35,462 nucleotides of DNA, from assembly GCF_029959445.1 (NCBI RefSeq), contig NZ_JASCOR010000030.1, positions 1 through 35,462 of the forward strand, given 5' to 3'. The translations under genes were made by a program, and so were the position numbers. This document shows positions 1 to 8,539 of this stretch, piece after piece (position 1 is the first letter of the stretch; the number at the start of each line of letters is the position of its first letter). The notes under the pieces were generated by a model. The model saw nothing but the letters and a program-made list of their open reading frames with translations, was not told where the DNA came from and did not search any database. Origin of the DNA: Stenotrophomonas sp. PS02298 (GTDB lineage: Bacteria; Pseudomonadota; Gammaproteobacteria; Xanthomonadales; Xanthomonadaceae).

Positions 1-61
1 GCGCAGCGCACCCGGGGCTCCATGCGGAAAGCCCCGGGTGCGCTGCGCTTACCCGGGCTAC
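1..61. repeat. GTAG-ended long palindrome, copy 1 (cut by window edge)
   Basis: An inverted repeat with arms of the type GCGCAGCGCACCCGGGG and CCCCGGGTGCGCTGCGC around a short centre containing GCGGAAAG. It ends in ACCCGGGCTAC at position 61, the complement of a GTAG head. The left head is outside the window. It matches the copies at 7851-7923 and 34048-34123. It lies just downstream of the sensor kinase stop codon (minus strand), so the transcript could end in this hairpin, although there is no clear T-tract. Confidence 0.85.
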
Positions 62-85
62 CAACTCCGACCGATAGCACTGTCC

Positions 86-3000
86 CTATTCCCTGCCACC
101 GGTCCCGGGCCGCAATGCATCCGCCGCCAACAATCGATCCAGGATCGACTTCAATGCCAGCGGCCGCACCGGCTTGTGCAATAGCGTCAATCCCTGCTCC
201 AACACTTCGCGCCGCGTCGCAAGACTGTCATCGGCGCTGAGGATCAACGTAGGCCGCGCGCCAAAGCGTTCGCCCAGCCGCAGTTGCAATGTAGTGCCGG
301 TATCGCCATCGTCCAGGTTGTAGTCGAACAACCACAGACTCGCAGGCATCTGCTGCAATGCCGCCACCGCCTGCGCTTCGCCCGAGGCCTCGGCCACTTC
401 ATAGCCCCAACCGCGCAGCAGTCCGGCCAATCCCTGCAGGGCGGCAGGATCGTTATCAACCACCAGTACCGGCACGCCGCCCGAGGTTGCCGCATTGCGT
501 GTGCGCGGCTGGTTCGCTATCTGCGGCGAGCTCACGCTTTGCAACGACACCGAGAAGACCGTGCCCTGCCCTTTCTCACTGCGCAGCCGCAGCGGTGCAT
601 GCAGCAGGCCCGCAATACGATCGGCGATCGCCAGGCCTAGGCCAAGCCCCTGCCCGCTGCTGTCCTCGCCGCGCCGGAACTCCTCGAATATTCGCTGCTG
701 CTCCTCCTTGGCAATGCCCGGGCCGGTGTCGTGTACCTCAACCCGCAGGCGCTCGCCATCACGGCGCACGCCCAACAGCACACCGCCCTGGCTTGTGTAG
801 CGCACCGCATTGGCAAGGAAGTTCTGCAGCACCCGTCGCAGCAGCTGCGGATCACTGTTCACCCAGGCAACGGTGGGCACATAGTGAAACGCCAGCCCAC
901 GCGCAGTGGCCAGCGCACGGAACTCCGAGACCAAGGGGTCCAGCACTTCAGCCAGCGGCAGGTCGCGCGGCTGCGGTACCAGCCCACCGGCTTCCAGCCG
1001 CGACATGTCGAACAGGCCGGTCAATAGATCGGTGGTCGAATCCAAGGCGCCACGGATCTGCACCACCGCCTGTTGCTGCTGGCTGGACTCCACCTGTTGC
1101 GCCAGCGTATCGGTGAACAGATGCGCAGCGTGCAGCGGCTGCAGCAGGTCATGTCCCACCGCGGCCAGAAAGCGGCTCTTGGCATCGTTTGCCCGCTCGG
1201 CCTCACGCTTGGCCGATTCCAGCAACGCGGTACGTTCGCCAACGCGCTGCTCCAGCGTCTCGTTGCTGCGCTTGAGTTCGCGCTCGCTACGGCGGAATTC
1301 AGTGACGTCGGTGAAGGTGGCGACGAAGCCCCCACCGGGCATTGGATTGCCACGGATCTCGACGATGCTGCCGTCGGGAAACACGCGCTCGGTCAGGTGT
1401 GGCGTGCCTGCGCGCATGAATGCCAGACGCCGGTCCACCGCACGCTCATCGCCACCGCGCGCCGGCATCGCCTGCAGCGCCCAGCGGGTCAGGTCCATGA
1501 TCGGCCTCCCGACCTGCAGCAACTCATCGGGGAAACCGAACATGCGCGCATAAGGGCGGTTCCACGCCACCAGACGCTGTTCGCGATCGATCACGCTGAT
1601 GCCCTGGCTCATGTTCTGCAACGCGGCCTGCAGCACCTGCTGGCTGAAACGCAGATCCTGCGAGGCCTCGCTGACGATGGCTGCCACGGTCGCCAGCTCA
1701 TTCCCTTCGCGGCGTGCGGCATCCAGCAATAGGCGCGCGGAGGCGGCACCGAGCACCGCCGACAACTCGCGCTCGATGCTGGCCTCAATCGAAGCTGGCA
1801 CCGCACCGCTGCGCGGCGCGTCTGCCAACAGCTGTTGCACGCGCTCGTCGGGCAGGAAGCGGCGCCCCGCATTGCGCAGGGTATCGGCATCCAGGTTGCG
1901 GCTGATGCGATCGGGCGTGTCGCGACGCCATGCCATCGCCAGCAAGGTCACCGCCGTGCCAACGAAAAGACTCGCTCCCACGGCCCGTCCCAGCGGCGTC
2001 CAGCCAGTCAGGCCAAACAGACCTTGCGGGGCAAGCCACTGCCATCCGAACGGCCCCTGCTGCAGCCACATCGGTGTACGCCCGCCACTTTCCAGCAGCG
2101 ATGGCAGCAACAGTACCCAGGCCCAGGTCGCAAAGCTGGCGACCACACCGGCAATGGCGGCACGTGGTGGCGTCTGCGGTCGCCAGATGGCGAACGCCAG
2201 CACCGGCACCAGCGTCGCCATCGCCGAGAACGACACCGCACCGATGTCGGCCAGCACATTGCCACCGCCAATCAGGCGGCTATAGCCCCAGGCCAGCAGC
2301 ATGATCACGCAGATGCCTGCGCGTCGCAGCCACACCAGTTCGCGTCGATGATCACCACCGCCGGCGCGCGCCCACGCGCTGCGCACCAGACCTGGCGCAA
2401 ACCAATGGTTGCCGATCATCAGGCTTAGCGTGAGCGTACTGACCACGACCATGCCGGTCGCTGCACTCAGGCCACCGAGGAAGGCAAACAGGGCAACCCC
2501 TTCATGGCCAGCGGCGAACGGCAGCGCCAGCGTATACATATCGGAAGGCACGCTATTGCCCAGCAGCAGCGTACCGGCGCGTGCCAAGGGCAGGATGGGC
2601 AGCGCGATCAACAGCAGATACAAGGGGAACAACCAGCGTGAGGTGCGCACATCGGCAGGATCGCGGCACTCCACCACGCCGATATGGAACTGATGCGGCA
2701 GCAGGAACATCGCCAGTCCGCCAAGTATCACCAGCGGGATGAAGCCGCCCTCAGGCGCGCTGACGGGTGCCACGGGGGCTGCTTGCACACCCTTCAAGCC
2801 AAACCAGACAAATACCCCCAGCGCCAGCATCGCGCCCAGTTTGAATACCGATTCGGCCGCCATTGCCAGCACCAGCCCGCGATTGTGCTCGGAGGCATCA
2901 GCGCGGCGTGCGCCAAACAACATCGCGAACAAGGCCATCGCCAGCGCGACATACAAGGCGCTGTCCTGCCAGATCGAACCGCCCTGCCCGGCCTCCACCG

Positions 3001-3442
3001 CGCGCGAGGTGATCATACCGAAACTCATCGCCACTGCCTTGAGCTGCAATGCGATATACGGAATCAAGCCGAGCACGGTCACCAGCGTCACCGTTGCCGC
3101 CAACCAGGCATCGCGGCCCAGCCGCGCGGCGATCAGGTCGGCCAGCGAGGTCGCGTTGGTTTCGCGCGCCAACCGCACCAAGCGCATCATCACGCCGATG
3201 GCCAGCGCATAGAACAGGATGGCGCCGACGAAGGTGGGTGGCAGCGGCCAGCCGTGACGGGCGGCCTGGGTGACCGTGCCGTAGAAGGTCCACGAAGTGC
3301 AGTGCACCGCCAGTGACAGCGCATAGATGTGCCGCCAATGGCGGGCAAACGCGGTGGGCCGGCGTTCGCCGTACAAGGCCACGCCGAACATCAAGGCCAG
3401 CCAGGCCAGGCCCGCCAAGGCCACTGTTACCAGACTCAACAT
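86..3442 (-). CDS. SLC5-linked hybrid sensor histidine kinase/response regulator, CrbS/MxtR-like
   Basis: Large inner-membrane sensor of 1118 residues. Residues 1 to about 510 form a multi-span region like the sodium:solute symporter (SLC5) family. A linker follows, then a PAS_7-type PAS domain at about 605-715, a coiled stretch at about 717-755 and a HisKA domain with the phospho-accepting His764 in a HDLLQPL box. The ATPase has Asn874/Asn878 in the N box, DTGPGI at 905-910 and GLGLGL at 932-937. The C-terminal receiver (about 991-1105) has acidic residues Asp996 and Asp998, phosphoacceptor Asp1040 and Lys1090. The order SLC5-PAS-HK-receiver is that of CrbS/MxtR kinases, which control acetate and carbon use through a LuxR-type partner (CrbR/ErdR). 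No such partner lies nearby, so ligand and output here are inferred. The start ATG has only a weak ribosome site. Confidence 0.88.
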   Translation of the reverse strand: MLSLVTVALAGLAWLALMFGVALYGERRPTAFARHWRHIYALSLAVHCTSWTFYGTVTQAARHGWPLPPTFVGAILFYALAIGVMMRLVRLARETNATSLADLIAARLGRDAWLAATVTLVTVLGLIPYIALQLKAVAMSFGMITSRAVEAGQGGSIWQDSALYVALAMALFAMLFGARRADASEHNRGLVLAMAAESVFKLGAMLALGVFVWFGLKGVQAAPVAPVSAPEGGFIPLVILGGLAMFLLPHQFHIGVVECRDPADVRTSRWLFPLYLLLIALPILPLARAGTLLLGNSVPSDMYTLALPFAAGHEGVALFAFLGGLSAATGMVVVSTLTLSLMIGNHWFAPGLVRSAWARAGGGDHRRELVWLRRAGICVIMLLAWGYSRLIGGGNVLADIGAVSFSAMATLVPVLAFAIWRPQTPPRAAIAGVVASFATWAWVLLLPSLLESGGRTPMWLQQGPFGWQWLAPQGLFGLTGWTPLGRAVGASLFVGTAVTLLAMAWRRDTPDRISRNLDADTLRNAGRRFLPDERVQQLLADAPRSGAVPASIEASIERELSAVLGAASARLLLDAARREGNELATVAAIVSEASQDLRFSQQVLQAALQNMSQGISVIDREQRLVAWNRPYARMFGFPDELLQVGRPIMDLTRWALQAMPARGGDERAVDRRLAFMRAGTPHLTERVFPDGSIVEIRGNPMPGGGFVATFTDVTEFRRSERELKRSNETLEQRVGERTALLESAKREAERANDAKSRFLAAVGHDLLQPLHAAHLFTDTLAQQVESSQQQQAVVQIRGALDSTTDLLTGLFDMSRLEAGGLVPQPRDLPLAEVLDPLVSEFRALATARGLAFHYVPTVAWVNSDPQLLRRVLQNFLANAVRYTSQGGVLLGVRRDGERLRVEVHDTGPGIAKEEQQRIFEEFRRGEDSSGQGLGLGLAIADRIAGLLHAPLRLRSEKGQGTVFSVSLQSVSSPQIANQPRTRNAATSGGVPVLVVDNDPAALQGLAGLLRGWGYEVAEASGEAQAVAALQQMPASLWLFDYNLDDGDTGTTLQLRLGERFGARPTLILSADDSLATRREVLEQGLTLLHKPVRPLALKSILDRLLAADALRPGTGGRE

Positions 3443-3734
3443 GGAAAGCGTTTCCCGGAAGCTGCTTGGCAGGATACGGAGTTAGGAAGGAAGGATGAAG
3501 GAGTGCTTGCTCAAAGCCGTTGCTCAGAGCCCCTCTCCCTCCGGGGCGAGAAGATGCGTTTGCGAACCATAGGTTCGCGCTTCATCGAGCGCCCTCGCGC
3601 TGGCGCGGGGGCCGGGGCGCGGAGCGGGGGTTGGGGGTTGGGGTGAGGGTGCGGTTCGCCAGGAGTTTGTTCTTTAGCTTTTTCATCAAAAGCCAGAGCT
3701 CGAAAGCCAAAAGCAGAAGCTGCCCTCACCCCAC

Positions 3735-3760
3735 CCCCTCTCCCGCCTGCGGGAGAGGGG
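3735..3760. repeat. CCCCTCTCCC palindromic unit
   Basis: A perfect 12-base stem (CCCCTCTCCCGC, 3735-3746, with GCGGGAGAGGGG, 3749-3760) and a 2-base centre, preceded by CCCTCACCCCAC. Related but degenerate arms occur around 3529-3560 in the same orientation and 3635-3655 inverted (GGTTGGGGTGAGGG). Units of this kind are common in xanthomonad intergenic DNA. It may also help terminate the receptor transcript coming from the right. Confidence 0.7.
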
Positions 3761-3763
3761 ATT

Positions 3764-3815
3764 AAAGCAACAGCAACAGCAACAGCCAACGCCAAAGCCA
3801 AAGCCAAAGCAGCAG
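3764..3815. repeat. Short tandem hexanucleotide arrays (AACAGC)n and (AAAGCC)n
   Basis: Three AACAGC-type units are followed by CAACGC and three AAAGCC units, then AGCAGC. The period of six gives alternating Ala-Leu/Ala-Val or Lys-Ala/Thr-Ala dipeptides when translated. No start codon, ribosome site or homologous domain supports coding. It is a microsatellite-like tract that could vary in length between strains. Confidence 0.7.
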
Positions 3816-3942
3816 CACCTGCTCCGGTAACCACCGCCGCAGCTACAACCAGAGCACCAACAACAAACGCAAAAGCCCTCCCCCGCCGTGCGGGAGAGGA
3901 CTGCCTTGCATACCAATCAGACAGCCGTCACCGGCTACATCA

Positions 3943-6210
3943 TCAGAAGTTGTAACGCACCGACACATACCAGTTGCGCGGCAGACCGTAGTACGCGGTC
4001 TGGATGTTGGCGATGCTGGCGAATTCCTGGCCTTCGGTCATGTACTGCTTGTCGGTCAGGTTGCGCACACCGGCACGCACCTGCCACGCCAGCTGCGGCG
4101 AGTCCCATACCCCGTAGGCACCCAGCAGCGTGTATGCGCTCTGGCTGAGCACATCGCGGTTGTCCACCGACAACCAGGTGTCGCCGCGATAGGAGACGTC
4201 ACCGCCCAGGGTCAGGTTGCCGCTCTCGCCCAGCGAGAACACATGCTGCAGGGCCACGCGCGCAGTCCAGTCCGGCGAGAACGGTACGTGCTTGTGGACG
4301 ACGTTGACGGGGTCATAGCCCGGGTAGGTCGGATCGTTGCGCGGATCATCGAACTTGTCGTACTTGGCATCCAGCCAGCTCAACTGGCCGCTCAGCGTCG
4401 TGGATTCACCCAACAGAGCGCTGCCTTCCAGTTCGATGCCCTTGATCTTCACCTTGGCGGCATTCAACACGGGGAACTTGAAGTCCGGTACGGCAGCGCC
4501 GGGGTTGGAGATTTCCGAGACGCGGGCCTGGAAGTCTTCGTAGTTACTGTAGAACGCAGTTGCGCTACCGCGGATACGGCGATCAGCCGAACTGCCCTTC
4601 AAACCAGCCTCGTAGGTCCAGACGTACTCCGGATTGAACTTGGCCGTCTTCACCTCATATGCCGAATTGGCGCGGCCATTGAAGCCACCGGACTTGAAGC
4701 CACGGTTGGCCGAGACATAGGCCATCAGGTTGTCACTGAAGGCCTTCTGCAGGCTCACCGACGGCGTGGTCGCAGTCCACGATGCCGAGGTCAGCGGGAA
4801 CGGCACGGTCTCGTTCAAGCCGCCAAACGGCACGCCCCAGAAGGTACTGGTGCTACGCTCGTAGTCCTTCGTGTCCTTGGTCCAGCGGATACCAGCGGCC
4901 AGCGTCCAGGTCGGCATGAACTCCCAGTTCGCATGTGCAAAGGCAGCCTTGGAGGTCGTCGTCAGGTCATCTTCGATCGTGCGCAGGAAGCTGATCGGGG
5001 TGCCGGCAATGGCGAACAGGTCGCTGGCGTATGCCTCCTGGTAGGACGGCACATGCTCCTTCATGTAGTAGGCACCGAATGTCAGGTGCAGGTTGCTGCC
5101 ATTGTCGTAATGCAGCTGGAATTCCTGGCTCTTCTGGTCCTGGTCCAGCGCCACCAGCACATCGCCCAGCTCATACTCGGTCGCATCGATATCGATGTAC
5201 GATTTGGTTTTGAGCTTGCGGTAGGCGGTGATGCTCTTCAAGGTGAATTGTTCGTTGATGTCCCAGTTCATCGCCAGCGATGCACCCGAATGCTTCAGGT
5301 ACTGGCCCTGGCCATCATCAAACGAGGTGCTGGCGCGGCGGTTCCATTCGCCCTTCTCACCCTGAGTCAATACTACCGAGCCCAGCGCGAGATCGGTGCG
5401 GCGCAGATCCGCCATCGGACGGCCCAGCGTCAGTGCCGCGTCCTGCTTGGTGGTGTCCAGCGACAGCACCGCGCTGAAGTTGTCGGTCGGCTGGAAGGCC
5501 AGCTTCGCGCGCAATGCCTCGGTGTCATCGTCGTTGTAACGCTTGCCGGTCACCGCATCCTTGACGTAACCGTCATTGGTGATCTTGGCGCCGGCAATGC
5601 TGGCAGCCACGGTGTCGCTCAGCTTGCCCGAGACGTAGAAGCGACCTTCCAGGCGACCGTAGTCACCAGCGGTCACTTCCACTGCACCGCCTTCATTGTC
5701 GAAGGGGTTCTTGGTGGTCAGCTTGATCGCGCCGCCGGTGGAGTTCTTGCCGTACAGCGTGCCCTGCGGGCCGCGCAGCACTTCCAGCTGCTGGATGTCG
5801 AACAACGAGAACAGCGCGCCATTGATGCGCGAGTAGTAGACGTCGTCCACGTACATGCCCACGCCCGGGTCGAAGGTCTGCAGCGCATCGGGCTGGCCGA
5901 TGCCACGGATGAAGACGTTGACGCTGTTGGCCGAACCACGGCCCTGGGCGATGTTCATGTTGGGCACGGCGCCCTGCAGGCCTTCCACGGTCGAAGCCTG
6001 TAGATCCTTGATCTGTTCCTCGCCGAAGGCACTGACCGCCACCGGCACGTCCTGGATGGACTCGCTGCGGCGACGCGCGGTCACGGTCACTTCGTCCAGC
6101 TGCGTCGCCTTGGTGCCTGCCGGCACAGCCTGCTGCTCCTGCGCCTGCACGAATGCGGCCGGTGCCAGCAGAATGCCACCGATGGCGATACTCAGATACT
6201 TGCGCTTCAT
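3943..6210 (-). CDS. TonB-dependent outer-membrane receptor
   Basis: A 755-residue outer-membrane receptor for TonB/ExbBD-energised uptake. A signal peptide covers about residues 1-23 (cleavage after VQA). A TonB-box-like DEVTVTA lies at 39-45, and the plug at about 50-165 includes RGPQGTLYGKNSTGG at 146-160. A 22-strand-type barrel ends in a C-terminal Phe (SVRYNF), the usual outer-membrane insertion signal. The start has a strong GGAGG-type ribosome site. It belongs to the broad CirA-like receptor group with catechol/iron-complex members and some that carry other substrates; the sequence alone does not fix the ligand. The divergent GntP-family permease and the downstream sensor kinase raise the possibility of an organic-acid or metal-organic-acid substrate, but that is inference. 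Confidence 0.92.
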   Translation of the reverse strand: MKRKYLSIAIGGILLAPAAFVQAQEQQAVPAGTKATQLDEVTVTARRRSESIQDVPVAVSAFGEEQIKDLQASTVEGLQGAVPNMNIAQGRGSANSVNVFIRGIGQPDALQTFDPGVGMYVDDVYYSRINGALFSLFDIQQLEVLRGPQGTLYGKNSTGGAIKLTTKNPFDNEGGAVEVTAGDYGRLEGRFYVSGKLSDTVAASIAGAKITNDGYVKDAVTGKRYNDDDTEALRAKLAFQPTDNFSAVLSLDTTKQDAALTLGRPMADLRRTDLALGSVVLTQGEKGEWNRRASTSFDDGQGQYLKHSGASLAMNWDINEQFTLKSITAYRKLKTKSYIDIDATEYELGDVLVALDQDQKSQEFQLHYDNGSNLHLTFGAYYMKEHVPSYQEAYASDLFAIAGTPISFLRTIEDDLTTTSKAAFAHANWEFMPTWTLAAGIRWTKDTKDYERSTSTFWGVPFGGLNETVPFPLTSASWTATTPSVSLQKAFSDNLMAYVSANRGFKSGGFNGRANSAYEVKTAKFNPEYVWTYEAGLKGSSADRRIRGSATAFYSNYEDFQARVSEISNPGAAVPDFKFPVLNAAKVKIKGIELEGSALLGESTTLSGQLSWLDAKYDKFDDPRNDPTYPGYDPVNVVHKHVPFSPDWTARVALQHVFSLGESGNLTLGGDVSYRGDTWLSVDNRDVLSQSAYTLLGAYGVWDSPQLAWQVRAGVRNLTDKQYMTEGQEFASIANIQTAYYGLPRNWYVSVRYNF

Positions 6211-6238
6211 TGGTCTCCCTCCTCCCGGGTATGACGTT

Positions 6239-6256
6239 GCGACACACGAATGTCGC
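6239..6256. promoter_or_regulatory. Possible operator: inverted repeat GCGACA-N6-TGTCGC
   Basis: A 6+6+6 inverted repeat about 30 bases upstream of the receptor start, in the divergent control region. The position suits a regulator acting on the receptor promoter. No known consensus is matched, so this is a candidate only. Confidence 0.25.
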
Positions 6257-6257
6257 C

Positions 6258-6280
6258 ATGGAGCGCACGTTAATGGAGCG
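6258..6280. promoter_or_regulatory. Direct repeat ATGGAGCG x2 in the divergent promoter region
   Basis: ATGGAGCG occurs at 6258-6265 and again at 6273-6280, 15 bases apart start to start, between the receptor and the permease. Spaced direct repeats can be binding sites of a dimeric activator. There is no independent support. Confidence 0.2.
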
Positions 6281-6371
6281 TTAGCCGACCGCGTATCGTC
6301 CCTTCGTACAGTGGGCCGGACCGCCCCCGATCCTGATACTCGCCGGCAATGTATTGGCCGGGGAGCTGTGA

Positions 6372-7778
6372 ATGTCGTTTCTGATCGTATTGGCGGCCCT
6401 GTGCTTCCTGATGTTCGTCGCCTACCGCGGCTACAGCGTGATCCTGTTCGCGCCGGTGGCGGCGCTGGGCGCAGTGCTGCTGACCGATCCCACGCTGGTG
6501 CAGCCGATGTTCACCGGCTTGTTCATGGACAAGATGGTCGGCTTCCTCAAGCTGTACTTCCCGGTGTTCGTGCTGGGCGCGGTGTTCGGCAAGCTGATCG
6601 AGGTCTCGGGTTTCTCCAAGTCCATCGTCAGCGCCACCATCAAGCTGGTTGGCGCCAAGCGCGCAATGCTGTCGATCGTGCTGGTCTGTGCGCTGCTCAC
6701 CTACGGCGGTGTATCGCTGTTCGTGGTGGTGTTCGCGGTCTACCCGTTCGCCGCCGAGCTGTTCCGCCAGAGCAACATCCCAAAGCGCCTGATTCCCGGC
6801 ACGATCGCGCTGGGTGCCTTCACCTTCACCATGGACGCGCTGCCGGGCACGCCGCAGATCCAGAACATCATTCCCTCGGCGTTCTTCGGCACCAACAGTT
6901 GGGCCGCACCGTGGCTGGGCGTGATCGGCACCGTGGTGATCCTGATCCTGGGCATGAGCTACCTGGAATGGCGCCGCCGTGTCGCCGTGCGCAATGGCGA
7001 GGGCTATGCGGGCGCCAACGACGAGCTGCGCAATGAGCCAGAACCCTTCCACGGCCAGAATCTGGCACATCCGCTGGTGGCGATCACCCCGCTGATCCTG
7101 GTCGGTGTGGCCAATTTCCTGTTCACCCGCTGGATTCCCGGCTTTTACGGCGAAACCCAGTCCTTCATTCCTGCGGTGATCGGCAACCCGGCACCGGTGG
7201 TGCAGGAAGTCTCCAAGCTGGGAGCGATCTGGGCCGTGCAGGGTGCGTTGCTGCTGGGCATCCTCAGCGTCATCGCCTTTGCCTGGAAGCCGGTGATCGC
7301 CTCGTTTGCCGAGGGCACCAAGTCGGCGATCGGCGGCGCCATGCTGGCCTCGATGAATACCGCCTCCGAATATGGTTTTGGTGCGGTGATTGCCGCCCTG
7401 CCCGGCTTCCTGGTGGTGGCCAATGCACTGGGCTCGATCCCCAACCCGCTGGTCAATGAAGCGGTTTCAGTCACCGCCATGGCTGGCATCACCGGCTCGG
7501 CGTCAGGTGGCATGAGCATCGCGCTGGCGGCAATGGCCGACAGCTTCATCGCCAATGCGCAGGCTGCCGGCATTCCGATGGAAGTGCTGCACCGCGTGGC
7601 GGCGATGGCCTCCGGCGGCATGGACACACTGCCGCATAACGGCGCGGTGATCACCGTGCTGGCCGTCACCGGCCTCACCCACCGCCAGTCCTACAAGGAC
7701 ATCTTCGCCATCACCATCATCAAGACGCTGGCGGTGTTCGCGATCATCGGCGTCTACTACGCGACCGGCTTGGTTTAA
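6372..7778 (+). CDS. GntP-family permease (gluconate/hydroxy-acid:H+ symporter type)
   Basis: A 468-residue inner-membrane carrier with about 12 hydrophobic segments spread over the whole length and very few charged residues inside them. The segment LTYGGVSLFVVVFAVYPFA (about 116-134) and the stretch with DALPGTPQIQN (about 158-168) are typical of the GntP superfamily. The family takes up gluconate and related hydroxy acids. Members of this length from pseudomonads sit beside 3-hydroxybutyrate dehydrogenase genes, so a small hydroxy acid is a reasonable guess, but no catabolic gene is adjacent here. The start ATG follows GGGGAG at a good distance. It is transcribed away from the TonB receptor from a shared 160-base region. 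Confidence 0.88.
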   Translation: MSFLIVLAALCFLMFVAYRGYSVILFAPVAALGAVLLTDPTLVQPMFTGLFMDKMVGFLKLYFPVFVLGAVFGKLIEVSGFSKSIVSATIKLVGAKRAMLSIVLVCALLTYGGVSLFVVVFAVYPFAAELFRQSNIPKRLIPGTIALGAFTFTMDALPGTPQIQNIIPSAFFGTNSWAAPWLGVIGTVVILILGMSYLEWRRRVAVRNGEGYAGANDELRNEPEPFHGQNLAHPLVAITPLILVGVANFLFTRWIPGFYGETQSFIPAVIGNPAPVVQEVSKLGAIWAVQGALLLGILSVIAFAWKPVIASFAEGTKSAIGGAMLASMNTASEYGFGAVIAALPGFLVVANALGSIPNPLVNEAVSVTAMAGITGSASGGMSIALAAMADSFIANAQAAGIPMEVLHRVAAMASGGMDTLPHNGAVITVLAVTGLTHRQSYKDIFAITIIKTLAVFAIIGVYYATGLV

Positions 7779-7850
7779 GCAGCCACCTGACCTGGTCTGG
7801 GCCAAGGCGACTATTGGCAACACGCAGATTGCAGGGCAGGCACCGCTTTT

Positions 7851-7923
7851 GTAGCCCGGGTAAGTGCAGCGCACCCGGGGTTCTTGCGGAAAGCCCCGGG
7901 TGCGCTGTGCTTACCCGGGCTGC
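7851..7923. repeat. GTAG-ended long palindrome, copy 2
   Basis: It starts GTAGCCCGGGTAAGTGCAGC, continues GCACCCGGGG, a centre with GCGGAAAG, then the complementary arm CCCCGGGTGCGCTGTGC and TTACCCGGGCTGC. The left head is a perfect GTAG; the right end is CTGC instead of CTAC, a one-base decay. Same family as 1-61 and 34048-34123. Confidence 0.88.
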
Positions 7924-7972
7924 ATGCGCACCAGGCCGATGGTGCCGCGTGCGCAAACCCGGAGCTCGTACC

Positions 7973-8010
7973 GGCTCTTGCGAATCACCAATCCCCAATC
8001 GCGAACTCCC
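7973..8010. repeat. Degenerate AATCCC-type intergenic tract
   Basis: GGCTCTTGCGAATC followed by irregular ACCAATCCCCAATC and CGCGAACTCCC units. Similar runs often precede hairpins in xanthomonad intergenic DNA (recalled from general knowledge). It is short and decayed, and no function is claimed. Confidence 0.4.
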
Positions 8011-8013
8011 AGA

Positions 8014-8051
8014 AAAGAACAAGGCCCGGGAAAACCCGGGCCTTGTTCTTT
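8014..8051. terminator. Bidirectional Rho-independent terminator
   Basis: A 17-base perfect stem, AAAGAACAAGGCCCGGG (8014-8030) with its complement at 8035-8051, closed by an AAAA loop. A-rich and T-rich flanks serve both strands. It sits between convergent genes and should end both the permease transcript and the comEA-like transcript. Confidence 0.85.
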
Positions 8052-8206
8052 GGAGCAGAGACAGAAAAATCGCCCGGCTGCACGTCACTGTGCACCACCG
8101 GACGACCTCACATCCTTGTTGGCATCCTGCCAGCCCCCAGCGTCCTGCCCTTTTCGGGTTCCTGATGATCCGTCATCCTGACGGCTCACTATTCGATTCC
8201 TTCCGC

Positions 8207-8539
8207 TCAGCGCCTCTCAACCGGCTGCGCAGCTACCGTCCCGGTAGCGTTCTTGGCAGGGGCAGCTCCGGCCCTTGCTTCGATCAGGTCACGATTCCGT
8301 TCGACCGTCTTCAATCCGATTCCTTTCACCAGTGCCAGTTCCTCGACACTTTTGAAGGGCCCGTTGGCCTGTCTGTGTTCAATGATCGCCTGCGCCTTGG
8401 AAGGGCCGACATTCACCAACACCTGATTCAGCTCCGCCGCGGAGGCGGTATTGATGTCGACCTTGTCCTTGGCTTGCGCCGTAAGCGTCAACAACAATGC
8501 GAGAATCAGAGACTGCAGCGTTACGGTAAAAAGCTTCAT
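8207..8539 (-). CDS. ComEA-family helix-hairpin-helix DNA-binding protein
   Basis: A 110-residue exported protein. A signal peptide covers about residues 1-23 (LTAQA end). A ComEA-type double helix-hairpin-helix follows at about 27-88, with VDINTASAAELNQV, a first hairpin near VGPSKAQAI (44-52) and a second near VKGIGLKTVE (71-80). Family members bind double-stranded DNA in the periplasm and pull it in during natural transformation. Short single-domain versions are usual in Gram-negatives. AGGAG at 8547-8551 (minus strand) lies 7 bases before the ATG. No other competence gene is adjacent, so a role in transformation is by family only. Confidence 0.88.
   Translation of the reverse strand: MKLFTVTLQSLILALLLTLTAQAKDKVDINTASAAELNQVLVNVGPSKAQAIIEHRQANGPFKSVEELALVKGIGLKTVERNRDLIEARAGAAPAKNATGTVAAQPVERR

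Larger units (their letters stand above)
3443..3942. other. 500-base gene-free, repeat-rich intergenic region
   Basis: It lies between two minus-strand genes. It contains a GC-rich imperfect palindrome with G-runs (about 3525-3655), short AAAGCC-like units (about 3685-3720), a perfect CCCCTCTCCCGC hairpin (3735-3760), a hexanucleotide array (3764-3815) and another imperfect CCCTCCC/GGGAGAGG hairpin (about 3873-3900). Open frames across it encode only low-complexity Ala/Leu/Val or Pro/Arg sequence and have no ribosome site, so I call no gene. Promoter elements of the sensor kinase should lie near 3445-3500 on the minus strand, but none is convincing. Confidence 0.75.
7779..8206. other. 428-base gene-free region with repeats and a shared terminator
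   Basis: It separates the converging permease and comEA-like genes. It holds a GTAG-ended palindrome (7851-7923), a degenerate AATCCC-type tract (7973-8010) and a strong bidirectional hairpin terminator (8014-8051). I see nothing definable in 8052-8206. The open frames crossing the region are products of the repeats. Confidence 0.7.

Noticed and set aside
3511..3834. A 107-codon minus frame with an Ala/Leu/Val-repeat start, possibly a membrane peptide
   Set aside because: The repeats are the hexanucleotide array read as protein; no ribosome site, and the rest is Pro/Arg-rich low complexity.
4243..6003. A 586-codon plus frame opposite the TonB receptor
   Set aside because: It mirrors receptor codons, with no domain and no ribosome site.
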